A stretch of 64,000 nt of DNA. Source: Myrica gale. Lineage: Eukaryota; Streptophyta; Magnoliopsida; Fagales; Myricaceae. Numbering within the stretch: position 1 is the stretch's first letter; each line of letters starts with the position of its first letter. The translations under genes were made by a program, and so were the position numbers. The DNA lies in contig OZ005600.1 in the NCBI GenBank assembly GCA_963930655.1, positions 10,853,501-10,917,500 on the forward strand, read 5' to 3'. The notes under the pieces were generated by a model. It had not been told where the DNA came from and did not search any database. It saw only the letters and a program-made list of their open reading frames with translations. Positions 38,479-49,505 of this stretch are shown in pieces.

Positions 38479-38554
38479 TTACAATCTGCCCAAAAACAGA
38501 GAAAAAAAATAGGGGAATTGAATCAGAGCAGATTGTGGAGTCTTGAACATCAAG

Positions 38555-41500
38555 ATGAAGCAAGAGACTCTGACGCTGTTTCTGGTAAATCTAGCGGGGA
38601 TTATGGAGAGTGCTGATGAGAAGGTGTTGCCAGCGGTGTATAAGGAGGTAGGGGCTGCTCTGCACACAGACCCAACTGGTTTGGGCTCACTGACTCTGTA
38701 CCGATCCATAGTGCAGTCTTCTTGTTACCCGCTAGCCATCTACCTGGCTCGGCGTCACAACCGCGCCCACGTCATTGCCCTCGGCGGCCGCCGCCACCTT
38801 CCTCGTCGCCATCTCTTCCACATTCTTCCAGGTATCTTTATGGAACTCCTTTTATTTAACACTGTGGATCTGATTACACGGAGATTTCAGACTAATAAAT
38901 GCCATACATATTTTTAGATTTAATTTTCTAGTGTGCTGCGGTATGTAGATTTTCGTGTGCGTGTGTTGGGGCCTTCCGGGGCAGAGGTGGGAGGGTTGTA
39001 GATCAACAAGCATGTACTATGTTGAATTGGTTTCAGAAATGATAAAGATGGTTTGTTGTTGTTTAATTCGGTATTGGTCCATGACTCTTAGGGGCAAAAA
39101 ATAGTACTCTTGTAGGTGCATTTTCTTGCTTTTCAAAAAATAGTCAATGCAATGTCAAAACATGTAAGTTCGACAAAAACAAGGGAATCAAATAATAGTT
39201 ACTTATCTGAAGAAAGATTATGTTCCATGTTATGTGGATATCCAGCGAGGAGACAATTATGGGATCTTGTAACAAACTTAATTGCACTTGGGGGGTTTCC
39301 AAGACCAGTTCACGCTGTGGTTTCATAATTTTTAGGAAGAGTAGAATTTCAAATTTCTAATGTTAGAGTTACATTCTCCATTGGTTGAAGCTTCAACAAG
39401 TTGAAACTTAAACAACTCTTGCTTTTATGCCAGATAGCTACAGAGAAATGCACGGAGGAAAAGTCTTCCATGCATTTTTTGCTTTGGTATGTCAAACTAG
39501 GCAATACTCTTTCAGCTGCATAATTTAACTGTGTGGGATCATTTGGCTAAATAGGTTGCAGTGTCACGAGGTTTAAATGGAATTGGACTTGCCATTGTCA
39601 TACCTGCCATTCAATCCCTTGTCGCTGACTCCACGGATGATAGCAATCGTGGTACGGCTTTTGGATGGTTACAACTAGCAGGAAACCTTGGCGCCATCAT
39701 TGGCGGGTTCTGTTCGGTACTTCTAGCCTCAACATCGGTCATGGGCATACCTGGTTGGAGAATTGCTTTCCATCTGGTTGCACTCATGAGCCTCATAGTT
39801 GGTATTTTGGTCCGTCTCTTTGCAACTGATCCACACTTTTCAAAGAACTATAGTGGAGCCGAAAAGCGAGTTATTCATAAGTCTTTCTGGTCAGAAGTTA
39901 AAGAGCTAATTCAGGAAGCAAAGGCAGTTATGAGAATCCCATCTTTTCAGATAATTGTGGCTCAAGGTGTCTCTGGAACAATTCCTGGATCAGCTTTGAC
40001 ATTTGCTCCCATGTGGCTTGAACTTGTTGGTTTCTCCCATAAAAAAACGGCGTTCCTTTGGACCTTACTAGTTATTGGATATTCACTCGGAGGTCTGTTT
40101 GGTGGAAAGATGGGGGATATCCTTGCAAGACGCTTACCCAATTCAGGGAGAATTATTCTGGCTCAAATAAGCTCGAGTTTGCCCATTCCTTTGGCTGCAG
40201 TTTTGCTGCTAGTATTGCCTGATGATCCATCCACTGCATTCTTGCATGGGCTGGTCTTGTTCATTATGGGATTTTTTAAATCTTGGGATGCTACAGCCAC
40301 TAACAAGTACGTATATTTTAGGGGGTCTGATCCCCCTTGACTTGTATTTTTCTTATTGGTGTTATGAGATTTGTGGCATGGTTTACCAAAAAAAAAAGTA
40401 CGTATATTTTAGGTTTCCATATTCTTAATTTGTAGATATTATAACCAGAATGTAGCACACCATTGAGTTAGGACAACAACAAGAGCTTTTGTTTTATCTT
40501 AGTATCTTATTTATCTTTTCTTAGGGTGTTCTGGTAAATTTATGGTTTCTGTCTAGGGTAGGATTTCTAGCCCATATAGAGATTTTCATTGAACATTGTC
40601 TCGTGGTTGAGAATATTAGTAAACATTTATTGTTGATTTGTTTTTAGCAAAAGAGAGTTTATGATTTGTTTTTCTTTTCTATTTTGTGGCGTTGAAATAT
40701 TCAAGACCGACTTATTTTTCTCTGGTCTTTGATTTCACTATGTCAGTTAGTATAGGAGGTTTGTCATTACTTAGCTTGATGGCATTCGAAGATTCAAGAG
40801 AGAGAAGTGATGTTCTCTCTTCTGTATCTTGTCCTTTATCAAACGTCCTTCAATCTTGAAAACTAGGAAGAAATAGAATTTTTTGGATAAGTTGTTTTTT
40901 CTTTTTCCTATTTGGGAGGTTTAGACACGCTTGTGGAGCTTAATTATATCTTGTCACCTTTGTCATACTGAACTCAATATGACTTTGGGGTGTCCGGGGA
41001 GGTTGACGACGGGATGGGGACTTTGGGGGATGAATTGACCAAATATTTCTGGCTAGAAAATAATTTCTTTCTTTGCATGCCTGAATGCTGCTTTTACTTC
41101 CATATTCAGGTGCTGATATTATGAAGTGGCGTAGTCCACTTTTTAAGTGCAACAAGTTAAGTTTAAGCAAATATATATGCCTCCAGTTTTCCTAGTTTTC
41201 TCTGAATCTAATCATTGTAGACAGTCCAATATTTGCAGAGATAGTCCCGGTGAGGTCTCGCACAAGCATCTATGGTTTGGATCGAACATTTGAGACCATC
41301 CTATCGTCATTTGCTCCACGTGTAGTCGGGATTTTGGCTCAGCACGTTTATGGGTATCAGCCAATTCCAAAAGGGTCCTCGAGCTTTGCAGAGATTGAAA
41401 CAGACAGACAGAATGCGGCATCACTGGCCAAGTCACTCTTCACAGCAATCGGCATTCCCATGGCTATCTGTTGCTTCATCTACTCCTTCCTCTATTTCAC

Positions 41501-41660
41501 ATATCCAAGAGACCGTGACCGGGCAAGAATGGATGCATTAAAAGAATCCGAAATGCAAAAGCTGGACGAAGAGAATTCTACCTCAAGCAAAGTCGACATT
41601 AATTTTCAGGGAGGGGAGAGCGATAATAGTGATGAGAAGGCATCTCTGCTTTCACATTAG
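38555..41660 (+). pseudogene. MFS transporter, UNE2-like, copy B (frameshift in exon 1)
   Basis: Exons are 38555-38831, 39555-40306 and 41225-41660; junctions match copies C and D. Exon 1 (MKQETLTLFLVNLAGIMESA) is 277 bp instead of 288. Eleven bases are missing where the paralogs read GAFLWAAATF, so after IALG the frame shifts (GRRHLPRRH) and exon 1 no longer joins exon 2 in frame. Exons 2 and 3 are intact: SRGLNGIGLAIVIPAIQSLV, then GGKMGDILARRLPNSGRI (an MFS loop motif), and NPIFAEIVPVRSRT across the last junction. The tail ends LLSH, then TAG. Unless the deletion is an assembly error or another splice form rescues it, no full transporter is made. The good state of exons 2-3 implies recent loss. 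A MITE lies in the leader and a retroposed fragment sits at the exon 2 donor. Confidence 0.72.
40323..40395 (+). mobile_element. Short retroposed fragment at the exon 2 splice donor of copy B
   Basis: An 18-bp exact repeat, aagtacgtatattttagg, at 40305-40322 and 40396-40413 brackets 73 bases that end in an A-run (catggtttacc then A's). This is the signature of target-primed LINE-type insertion of a 5'-truncated 3' end. The duplicated target is the exon 2 splice donor (AA, then GTACGTAT), so two identical donor-like sites now exist; the first still abuts the exon. Confidence 0.85.
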
Positions 41661-42007
41661 CTACATTCTACAAATTTAGGTTAATGATGAAACAATAAAA
41701 GGGCTACGTGAGCCTGGTATCTCACTTTGTTCAAAATCTCATCCTCCCTTCGTTCCTCTGTTTTTCGTTTTTCATTTTCTGTTAAAACTCGTGAACACGA
41801 AAATATTCTTATCTAAGATGAATTACTCGGTGGAAGTGACATTGTCTAGTGCAAGATAGATATCCAACGATCAATTACCCTATGAAATTTCAACATAAAG
41901 TTAAAGCATTTTTTTTTCTTTTGCCGGTGTATGTACGTAATAATTCCTTTGGTGGTGGGACGACGTAAACGTCAGTGCATAAACTTTCCGAATTGGGTAA
42001 TAAATAG

Positions 42008-42838
42008 TAGGGCTGAACAAGACCGGACCGAAAAATCGGACCGAATTTGCGGTCCGGTCCGGTTCTAATTTTTTAAAAGCGGTCCGGTCCGGACCGGATT
42101 TATCCGGTCCGGTCCGGATCATATATTTATTAAATGCGGTCCGGTCCGGACCGCATTTAATATTTTTTTAATTTTTAAAATTTTTAAACGTATTCCTCCC
42201 TCCCTTACTGACCAGTAGGCACGTGAGAGAGAGAGAAGTAATAACCCCTCCTAGGCTCCTACCTCATTTATTTGTACTGTCATCGAAATTACTTTTGGCT
42301 TTTCTATACAATAGTGTTTTGTGCCATACTGTGATACTGTCATCGAAATGAACGGATGACAGTATCACGGTATGGCACAAAACACTATTGTATAGAAAAG
42401 CCAAAAGTAATGTCGTTGAAGCAAAAGGAAAAGAAAAAAGAAAAAAGAAAAAGTTAAAAATAGGAAGATGCATGCATTGCAGAACAATGAAAACAAACAT
42501 CTTTTTCTTTTTTTATAATCGAATCATTATTACTACGTAACGTGTGCAATCGATCTGCCGCGTTCACTTTCGAAGCAAAAAAAGCTTCCTCCCAGGGTGC
42601 ACTGCGCAGTAGGCACTGCTGCGCAGAGCTCTGCGCAGTGTGCCCGCTGCCGTTCAAAATTTTTTTAAATTTTTTTTTAAAAAATATTAAATCCGGTCCG
42701 GACCACTTAAAAAAGTGATCCAGATCGAACCGCATTTTGTAAAACCGGACCGGACCACTTATAAGTGGTCCGGTCCGGTCCTTAAATATAAGGCAATCGG
42801 AAATGCGGTCCGGACCGCATTTCCGATTTTCAGCCCTA
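42008..42838. mobile_element. hAT-type non-autonomous element with GGTCCGGACC-rich ends (copy 2)
   Basis: An 831-bp element with inverted ends TAGGGCTGAA...TTCAGCCCTA (TAGGGCTGAAC left; TAGGGCTGAAA right in reverse complement) and a perfect 8-bp target duplication ataaatag (42000-42007 and 42839-42846). The subterminal 100-150 bases at each end are arrays of GCGGTCCGGTCCGGACC motifs. The middle holds a long palindrome (42288-42411) and a 20-bp perfect palindrome, CTGCGCAGAGCTCTGCGCAG, near 42618. No transposase is present. Confidence 0.92.
42288..42411. repeat. Near-perfect 56-bp inverted repeat nested in the hAT-type element
   Basis: Arms 42288-42343 and 42356-42411 pair with one mismatch and a 12-base loop (cgaaatgaacgg). 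Such a hairpin is young, because arms diverge quickly. It could be a nested foldback MITE or a small-RNA-producing hairpin; no flanking duplication was found to decide. Confidence 0.88.
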
Positions 42839-43098
42839 ATAAATAGAAGGGAAGTAACGGTCCATTTAAAGAAGAAACCGATGGGTCGTTGGGGGTGAAC
42901 CGAACCGATGGGAGATTCGCATGGGTCCCAAAAAATTGAACCACCTGATTAAGACCCGAAGTCCCTTTTCACGAACCTGATGCATTCCCCGGTCACGTGT
43001 TTATGTGCCATTGCCGCTGAAAGTCAAACCCATTTCCTGGCTCCCTCAAAATGAAGCAAAGGAAAAGCTGACTACGAGTGGAACAGAGCAACTTGAAA

Positions 43099-46000
43099 AT
43101 GAAATCAGAGACAGTAACGTTGGTGCTGGTGAATCTGGCGGGCATAATGGAGAGCGCTGACGAGGCGTTGTTGCCTGGGGTGTACAAGGAGGTAGGAGAA
43201 GTTCTGCACACGGACCCAACTGGGTTGGGCTCACTCACTCTGTTCCGATCCGTAGTGCAGTCCTCATGTTACCCACTAGCTGCGTACCTGGCTCTGCGCC
43301 ATAACCGTGCCCACGTCATTGCTTTCGGCGCTTTCCTGTGGGCCGCCGCCACCTTCTGCGTTGCAATCTCCTCCACCTACTTCCAGGTAACTCTATATTC
43401 AACTCTCTCTCTCTCTCTCTTTCTTTTGCGTATGTTAAATTATGCAAGCCTTCTCTTTTCCAACTTACTTCTTTTCTTTTTCAAATCTATCATTCCACTT
43501 CGCAGATCGTTACCTGTTCTTGCATCTCTATGTTCTCTTCAATCGGAAAGTGAGCAAATGAGTGGCGATATACATAGACGTCATTCTGACATAACTCTTT
43601 CTTTAGTTTTTGTAATGGGACAATGAACTAGGCAATACCCATCTCAAATTAGATCCAAGAGAATGTTAGGTGGTGACAGCTGCTTTAGGTTCTTCGTCTT
43701 TAAATCTATTTCCTATAGAGGTAATTTTGTTCGATTAATAGTTAAGAACATGATGATTTAAAGCTATAAGTTTTCATAGTTGTTCCGGCTTCTGAATATC
43801 AGTGCAACTTTCAATAGTTGGACTCGGGTGCGTGTGTTTTGTAATTTATTTCGCCTCTCAACGGATCCTCAAAAAGAACTTGGCTGTTTGACTGGGAAAC
43901 ACTTCCCATATTTCTTTACGGCACTTCTGATTGGCTCAACATTAAACATTCATTTAGCTCAACATTAAACATTCATTTAGCTCAACATTAAACATTCATT
44001 GAAACCCAAAAGAGCCAGTAGGAAAACCATGAATGTGAGATACACAAGATAACAGGATAGATGTAATGTAGCTCACAAAATGTAACAGGCCTCTGCATGA
44101 GTTGCAATCCCATAAGCACCGACTTGCACTAATTAGCTTTGACCCTGGCATTGTAAACATGATGTTTGGGCCAACACAATTGATGTTTGATGTGCTATTA
44201 TGTGTTCTAAATTAAACTAATTTCAACTTAAATTCAATTTGGTGCAGTTTCAAAAGCCCTTTGATGGTTTTCACCATCATCGAGTGATGAGTTACTATTG
44301 ATTTACAAACGCGATGCTATGAAGATTTCTTCTATCCATGAACAGCTGAGCCTCTGATCCAGATATAATTATAACATTTAAGATGAGGAAATGCAAAACT
44401 GAATGCATTTGGGTGCTTCTATATGTCCAGTGGACTCCCATTGCATGAATTAAGCAAGAAACTCAAGTACCTCATAATTATTGGTCCTAATGGAAGAGTT
44501 GCATTATTCTCTCTTTGAATGTGATACCCCGATCCCATTTGGAGTGGGAGAAGAAAATAAATGAGAAATGAGTTCTGTAAGGGCCAAGTTCCACATTGAG
44601 ACCTTATTAGGTTGAACTAAACCTTATAATGATTCCAAGAAACTTCAAGAGCATTATTGACTAGTTCTTTTAAAGTCAAAGCGCAAATGTGACTAACACT
44701 CGTTACATTGAAGCTTCAAGAATATATATATACTAACCTTGACATATCTAACATGTTGGATCATTTGGTTTATCTAGGTGGCAGTCTCGCGAGGTTTAAA
44801 TGGAATTGGACTGGCCATTGTCATACCTGCCATTCAGTCCCTCGTCGCTGACTCGACCGATGAAAGTAACCGTGGTTTGGCCTTTGGATGGCTACAACTA
44901 ACAGGAAACCTGGGATCCATCATTGGTGGGCTCTGTGCGGTACTTTTTGCCTCAACATCTGTCATGGGTATCCCTGGTTGGAGAATCGCCTTTCATCTGG
45001 TTGCAATCGTAAGTGTCATTATTGGTGTATTAGTTTACCAATTTGCGGATGATCCGCGTTTCTCTAGGAACAATGGTACAACTAGAAAAGGAGTTCATAA
45101 GTCCTTTTGGTCAGATGTGAAGGACCTAATTAATGAAGCAAAGTCGGTTATCAGAATCCCAACTTTCCAGGTAATTGTGGCTCAGGGTGTTTCCGGATCA
45201 TTCGCCGGGTCAGCTTGGGCTTTTGCCCCAATGTGGATGGAACTTATTGGTTTCTCCCATGTAGAAACGGCTTTCTTGCGCACCATATTTGTAATTGGTG
45301 TTTCACTTGGGGGTCTGTTTGGGGGAGGGATGGGTGATATACTTGCAAAACGTTTACGCAACAGCGGAAGAATAATTCTTTCACAGATAACCACGGGTGT
45401 AGCTATTCCTTTGACAGCAGTTTTGCTGCTGGTATTGCCTGATGATCCATCCACAGCTGTCATGCACGGACTTGTCTTGTTCGTTATTGGATTTTTCACA
45501 TCATGGGCAGCTCCAGCAACTAACAAGTATGTATGCTCAATTGATTATGTACTCTTTCACGTCCTTTCTTTATGGTGTTTTGGTATTTTGCAACTGCTTG
45601 TGATAGTGTTAATTAGACAGGGGTCCCTCCCATAATAGCAAAAGCAAAAATGCACAGGTTTAATTATTGAGATAGGTTACTTCATGCTACAATGTTGAAG
45701 ATTAGGACTTTGGACCGTATCTAATCCCTGGCCGTGACTGTATTCCCTTCTTTCCTATGTTATAATAATCGGACCTTGTTTAGAGGTTCAAGATCAGTAG
45801 GGGTGCAAAATGGTAGCCATCTCTATTGGTTTTATTTAGCTTAGAGTACATGCTATTAGGTGATGTTAGCCATGAAGGTATAGATAGCTTTTAGAGAGAA
45901 ACCGAATTCAGTTATCAACACGACTGTTCTGCTTTTGTCACCTTTGGTTTTGTAGTTTTCCTTCACATTATATTCCTCTCCAAGAAAAAGATCACTAGCA

Positions 46001-46803
46001 TAGGCCAAAACGATAAATTCCAGATCAATGAGTTAAAACATGCTCTTCACTCAACTTCTTTAAATGGCTGAGAAGCGGTGACAAGTTTTGATTGCAATAA
46101 TCCCCTGCTGAAAGAAAAAAACATATTTTAAAGGGCACCGTGTCATATTTTCAAGTGAGGCATGATGAACTGTGCAAATTCTAGCTTGAACCATGGAAGT
46201 TCCAACTAACATGCCTCACTACTATTTCATTGATGTGTAAATGGTGTATACAGCCCAATATTTGCAGAGATAGTCCCTGAGAAGTCTCGTACAAGCATCT
46301 ATGCTTTAGATGAATCATTTGAGTCCATGCTAGCCTCATTTGCTCCTGCCACAGTGGGGATTTTGGCTCTGAATGTTTATGGATATAAGCCCAATGTGAT
46401 GGGATCCTCAAACTCTGTGGAGATTGAAACGGACAAGGAGAATGCTGCAGCACTTGGCAAGGCACTCTACGTAGCAATTTGCATTCCATCGGCAATTTGT
46501 TGTTTCATCTACGCATTCCTCCATTGCACATACCCTCGAGACCGTGAACGGGCAAGAATGGACGCACTGATAGTATCAGAAATGCAAATGCTGGACGAAG
46601 ATAATCCTTCTTCAAATGATCTTGAAATAGATTATGAAGAGGCGACCCTCGGTTTGGATCATATTGATGACAACATTGACAAGCTATCTCTGCTTTCCCA
46701 TCAACACAAATCCACAAGAGTAATGATATACCCTCGACTATCATCCGACTTCTATCAGATTGAAAACATACGTGGCAGCCATCAAACTTTTTTAAAAATA
46801 TAA
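43099..46803 (+). CDS. MFS transporter, UNE2-like, copy C (only open copy; tail supplied by a transposon)
   Basis: Exons 43099-43386, 44778-45526 and 46254-46803 join in frame (AAC across the second junction gives ATNNPIFAEIVP) for 528 residues. Exon 1 encodes MKSETVTLVLVNLAGIMESA, then HTDPTGLGSLTLFRS. Exon 2 encodes SRGLNGIGLAIVIPAIQSLV, LVADSTDESNRG and GGGMGDILAKRLRNSGRI (the MFS loop motif GGxxGDxxxxR). Exon 3 encodes the last membrane helices and an acidic tail. The layout is that of plant MFS proteins like Arabidopsis UNE2 (At1g78130, female gametophyte/early seed phenotype), a membrane carrier of unknown substrate. The frame originally ended HQHKSTNMEGQ plus stop, still readable after the inserted Mutator-like element (stop 48523-48525). 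Insertion at 46718 replaces NMEGQ by 28 element-encoded residues, RVMIYPRLSS to TFLKI. The tail lies after the transmembrane region, so function may survive. Confidence 0.88.
43934..44000 (+). repeat. 23-bp minisatellite, about 2.9 copies, in intron 1 of copy C
   Basis: The unit gctcaacattaaacattc plus attta is repeated exactly at 43934, 43957 and 43980 (third copy partial). It looks like recent slippage. Confidence 0.92.
44520..44707 (+). mobile_element. Solo LTR of a second TRIM-like family, in intron 1 of copy C
   Basis: A 188-bp unit with TG...CA ends (TGTGATACCCCGATCCC to AACACTCGTTACA) and a perfect 5-bp duplication ttgaa (44515-44519 and 44708-44712). It is related along its length to 60782-60965. 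No internal region remains. Confidence 0.82.
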
Positions 46804-48499
46804 ACTTTCAAAACACGCAAACACCGTTCATCGTCAAGTTTTTTAAAAAACAAATACTGCACACAACACAAAAACCTCGTTCCCCCAAAATCCTTCTCCG
46901 CAAAAATCCGCCTCCCAAAAAATCTGTTGCACATTCTTCTTACCCTCTTCACCACAGGAAAGCCAACACAGTCCAACTATATCTCTAAGTAAACCAGATT
47001 AATGAATTAATTAGTAAAAACTAAGATCTCATGACATTCAAGGACTTATGTGAGTGGTTAAACTTTTCCCTTTATACAATATAGGGTACTGTAAACCGTG
47101 CAAAGACGATGAGGATATTTATAAATTTAAACCGCTTTTGCTGTATCTCCTTTAACGTGATCAAAGAAAATAGCTTAGTTCTCGATCTCGTATTGAAGTT
47201 TTATGGACAGGAATATGGCTAGCAATCGTGTACCCCGACACAATTGAGCATTTTGAAGACGACCCATGGGGGCCTACAAATGAAAACAAGGGTCCAGAAC
47301 CTAACCTCCAAGTGGTGGTAAATGGGTGTAGTTCTCTGATTGGACATTGTTTTTTAAAAAATATTTGTGTTTCTCCAATCTCTGGTTTGTGTAAATTGGA
47401 TAATCCTATTGGATAACGCATGGAATAACTTAACAAAGTTATTATTTATTTTTTGTACCTTCCTTCATTTGATATGCCTTGCTCGCGAGACTCGCGCGTC
47501 AGGGAATTTCAAGAGCCCCCCGCGCGCGGGACCTTGCGCGAGGGACACGTGCATCAAGGCCTGGAAATTCCAGGCCAATGCGCCCGGGGCCTGGAATTTT
47601 CCTGGCATGCTGGTCTCCTCTTGACTCGGGCTGCTGGTTTTTTTTTTACGGTTCAATATAGAATAGAAGAAACAAATACTTCAGTCTCATCTGAGAAAGT
47701 TTTCGTACACACCTGTATTCGATGAACCAGCTGCAAACGTTTTGAATTTGTGTAACAGAGTGTCTTAAACCACCAACTCAGTCGGAAAAAAAGAAACAGA
47801 ATCACATAGAGTGCATTTCTTGAGACATCCACTACCAAGCTTTGTAACTTATAGGGAAGATTGGATTGGCGTTGATGCCAGAATATATGCAAGCAAGATT
47901 CAACATCGTAAAGTAGATATCCCCCACAAGGAGTGCATGAAGACGTTTCTATATTTGCAACTAATCTACTTTTATGATCTTAGGAATGACAAGGATAATA
48001 ACACTTGAAAGGCATTATATTTGAATAATCAGTGTTTAACCTCCCTCCATGCTAACAAGGGGATTTTTAACTTATAGTTCAACAAAATAATTGCAGCATA
48101 GACCAAGTCAGCAAGGCGCAAACACCATGAAGATTGAGTAGCGTAATAGAGAAGGGAGCAACCCAACATCGAGAGGGTGGGGACGATTCCAGCCACATAG
48201 AACACCATGACTAGCCAAGACCATGGCATCAATACGAAGCCGATGAAGAAAGTGATCGACCCGCAGATCTGAAACGAACGGAAGAGTAGAGAGAGAGGCG
48301 GTGGTTTGTCAGCCGGTGGTGGAGAGGGTAAAGAAGAACGACGCGACAGATTTTGGGGGGAAGGATTTTGGGGGAGTTTTGAATGAAGGGTGTTGAACGG
48401 CGTTTTTGTGTTGTGAGCAATTTTCGTTTTTAAAAAAATTTGATGGATGTCACGTCTGCGGCTAGAAGTCGGTTTTGAGTCGAGGGTATATCATTACTC
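46718..48499. mobile_element. Mutator-like element (Pack-MULE candidate) inserted in exon 3 of MFS copy C
   Basis: The ends are perfect inverted repeats over 21 bases (GAGTAATGATATACCCTCGA and one more), continuing as diverged TIRs of about 200 bp (46718-46950 and 48300-48499). Both TIRs share blocks such as CACAACACAAAAAC, CCCCCAAAATCCTTC and AATCTGT. The target duplication aatccacaa is an exact 9-mer (46709-46717 and 48500-48508), as expected for Mutator. The 1.35-kb interior has no transposase. It includes a GC-rich patch (47475-47640) unlike the surrounding DNA and, on the minus strand, an exon-like frame for a membrane protein (48029-48268). This combination is that of a non-autonomous MULE that may have captured host sequence. 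Confidence 0.93.
48029..48268 (-). CDS. Exon-like fragment of a membrane protein inside the MULE
   Basis: After an acceptor-like pyrimidine tract ending TTTCAG, the minus strand reads ICGSITFFIGFVLMPWSW, LVMVFYVAGIVPTLSMLG and CSLLYYATQSSWCLRLADL and ends REVKH at TGA 48031-48029. There are 79 codons in all, or 66 from the first ATG. Two hydrophobic helices (about residues 4-28 and 55-68 of the fragment) suggest a small membrane protein. I do not recognise the family. A 5' exon with a start codon was not found; transcription would have to begin in the right TIR. It is probably a captured gene piece rather than a working gene. Confidence 0.4.
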   Translation of the reverse strand: MCGSITFFIGFVLMPWSWLVMVFYVAGIVPTLSMLGCSLLYYATQSSWCLRLADLVYAAIILLNYKLKIPLLAWREVKH

Positions 48500-49505
48500 A
48501 ATCCACAAATATGGAAGGACAATGAACTTGCCAAGTGGAATCTGATGTAAACCTCGTACTCGGAGTTAAATCAAAGGATAAAAAAGATTCATTCATTGAT
48601 TTGCTCTGTTTCTCCACATAGTAATAATATAAATATATTGTCACGGACGTTATGGCATTTTCAGTTGCTCAAACTCGTAATTTTTCAGGGAGGAGTCAGT
48701 CAACTGGAGCTCTTGCTTGTAGCTTTGGTTTGGTGACTGCTTTTGGTTTAGATTCTTTTCGTAAGCTGCAATTTCTGAATCTCTTTTATTGCCTAGTGAT
48801 AGCTTAAAAGCTCAGAAAAGGGAAGGATAACTTGAAAGCTTCATTGCCCTGTTTGAGACTTGGCCAGTTGGATAACGTCATCATTAAAAGATGACTGCTA
48901 AATTACCCAATTAAATGTTATTATTGTAGATTTAAAAGATGTTGGTTCTACCAAATTACCCAATTAGTCCACAGGTCTTTTCTAAGATGTACATGGACAC
49001 CCTTTTAATTCTAATGAATTCCAATGCCAAACTTGTTGACATTGGAACTGGTTGCCAGAGTAATCCTATCTTCTAGGGTTACTAAAAATACTTTTAGGAG
49101 AAATTTTAAGTTATCTTTCTAATTTGAGCATTGAAACATGATGCTCAGATAAATACAGTGGAAACTTCCGGAAATTGCCACGTGTAGGGTTGGGATGTAT
49201 GGCATTAGTGGGACCGGATTGTTGTAATTGGTTGGATTATTTGTTTTTAGTGGCTTTGTCCGCTAAGCTGTGTGGAAAATTCTTTTCTTTCTTTTCTTTT
49301 CTCCTGATCTTCCCAGCTTGTCCATGACCCACGAGGAATTGCCATATATGCCCTCCCTTCTCAGCACTCCTTTTTTTATTTTTCCCATTCAAGTCAACGG
49401 TCACCACCTCCCAGTTCCTCTCCAACGCAGAGGAAGAGAGGTCTGGGTCTGGTGGGTAAACACTTATGTTGTCCAGTAAAAAAACACAAAGACTCTGTTT
49501 TGAAG

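Noticed and set aside
42454-42944. Minus-strand frames across the hAT-type element 42008-42838 and its right flank
   Set aside because: They cross the GGTCCGG arrays and the element boundary and show no transposase motifs.
43934-44000. Three near-exact short repeats, which might suggest an array such as CRISPR
   Set aside because: This is a directly abutting 23-bp minisatellite without spacers in a plant intron.
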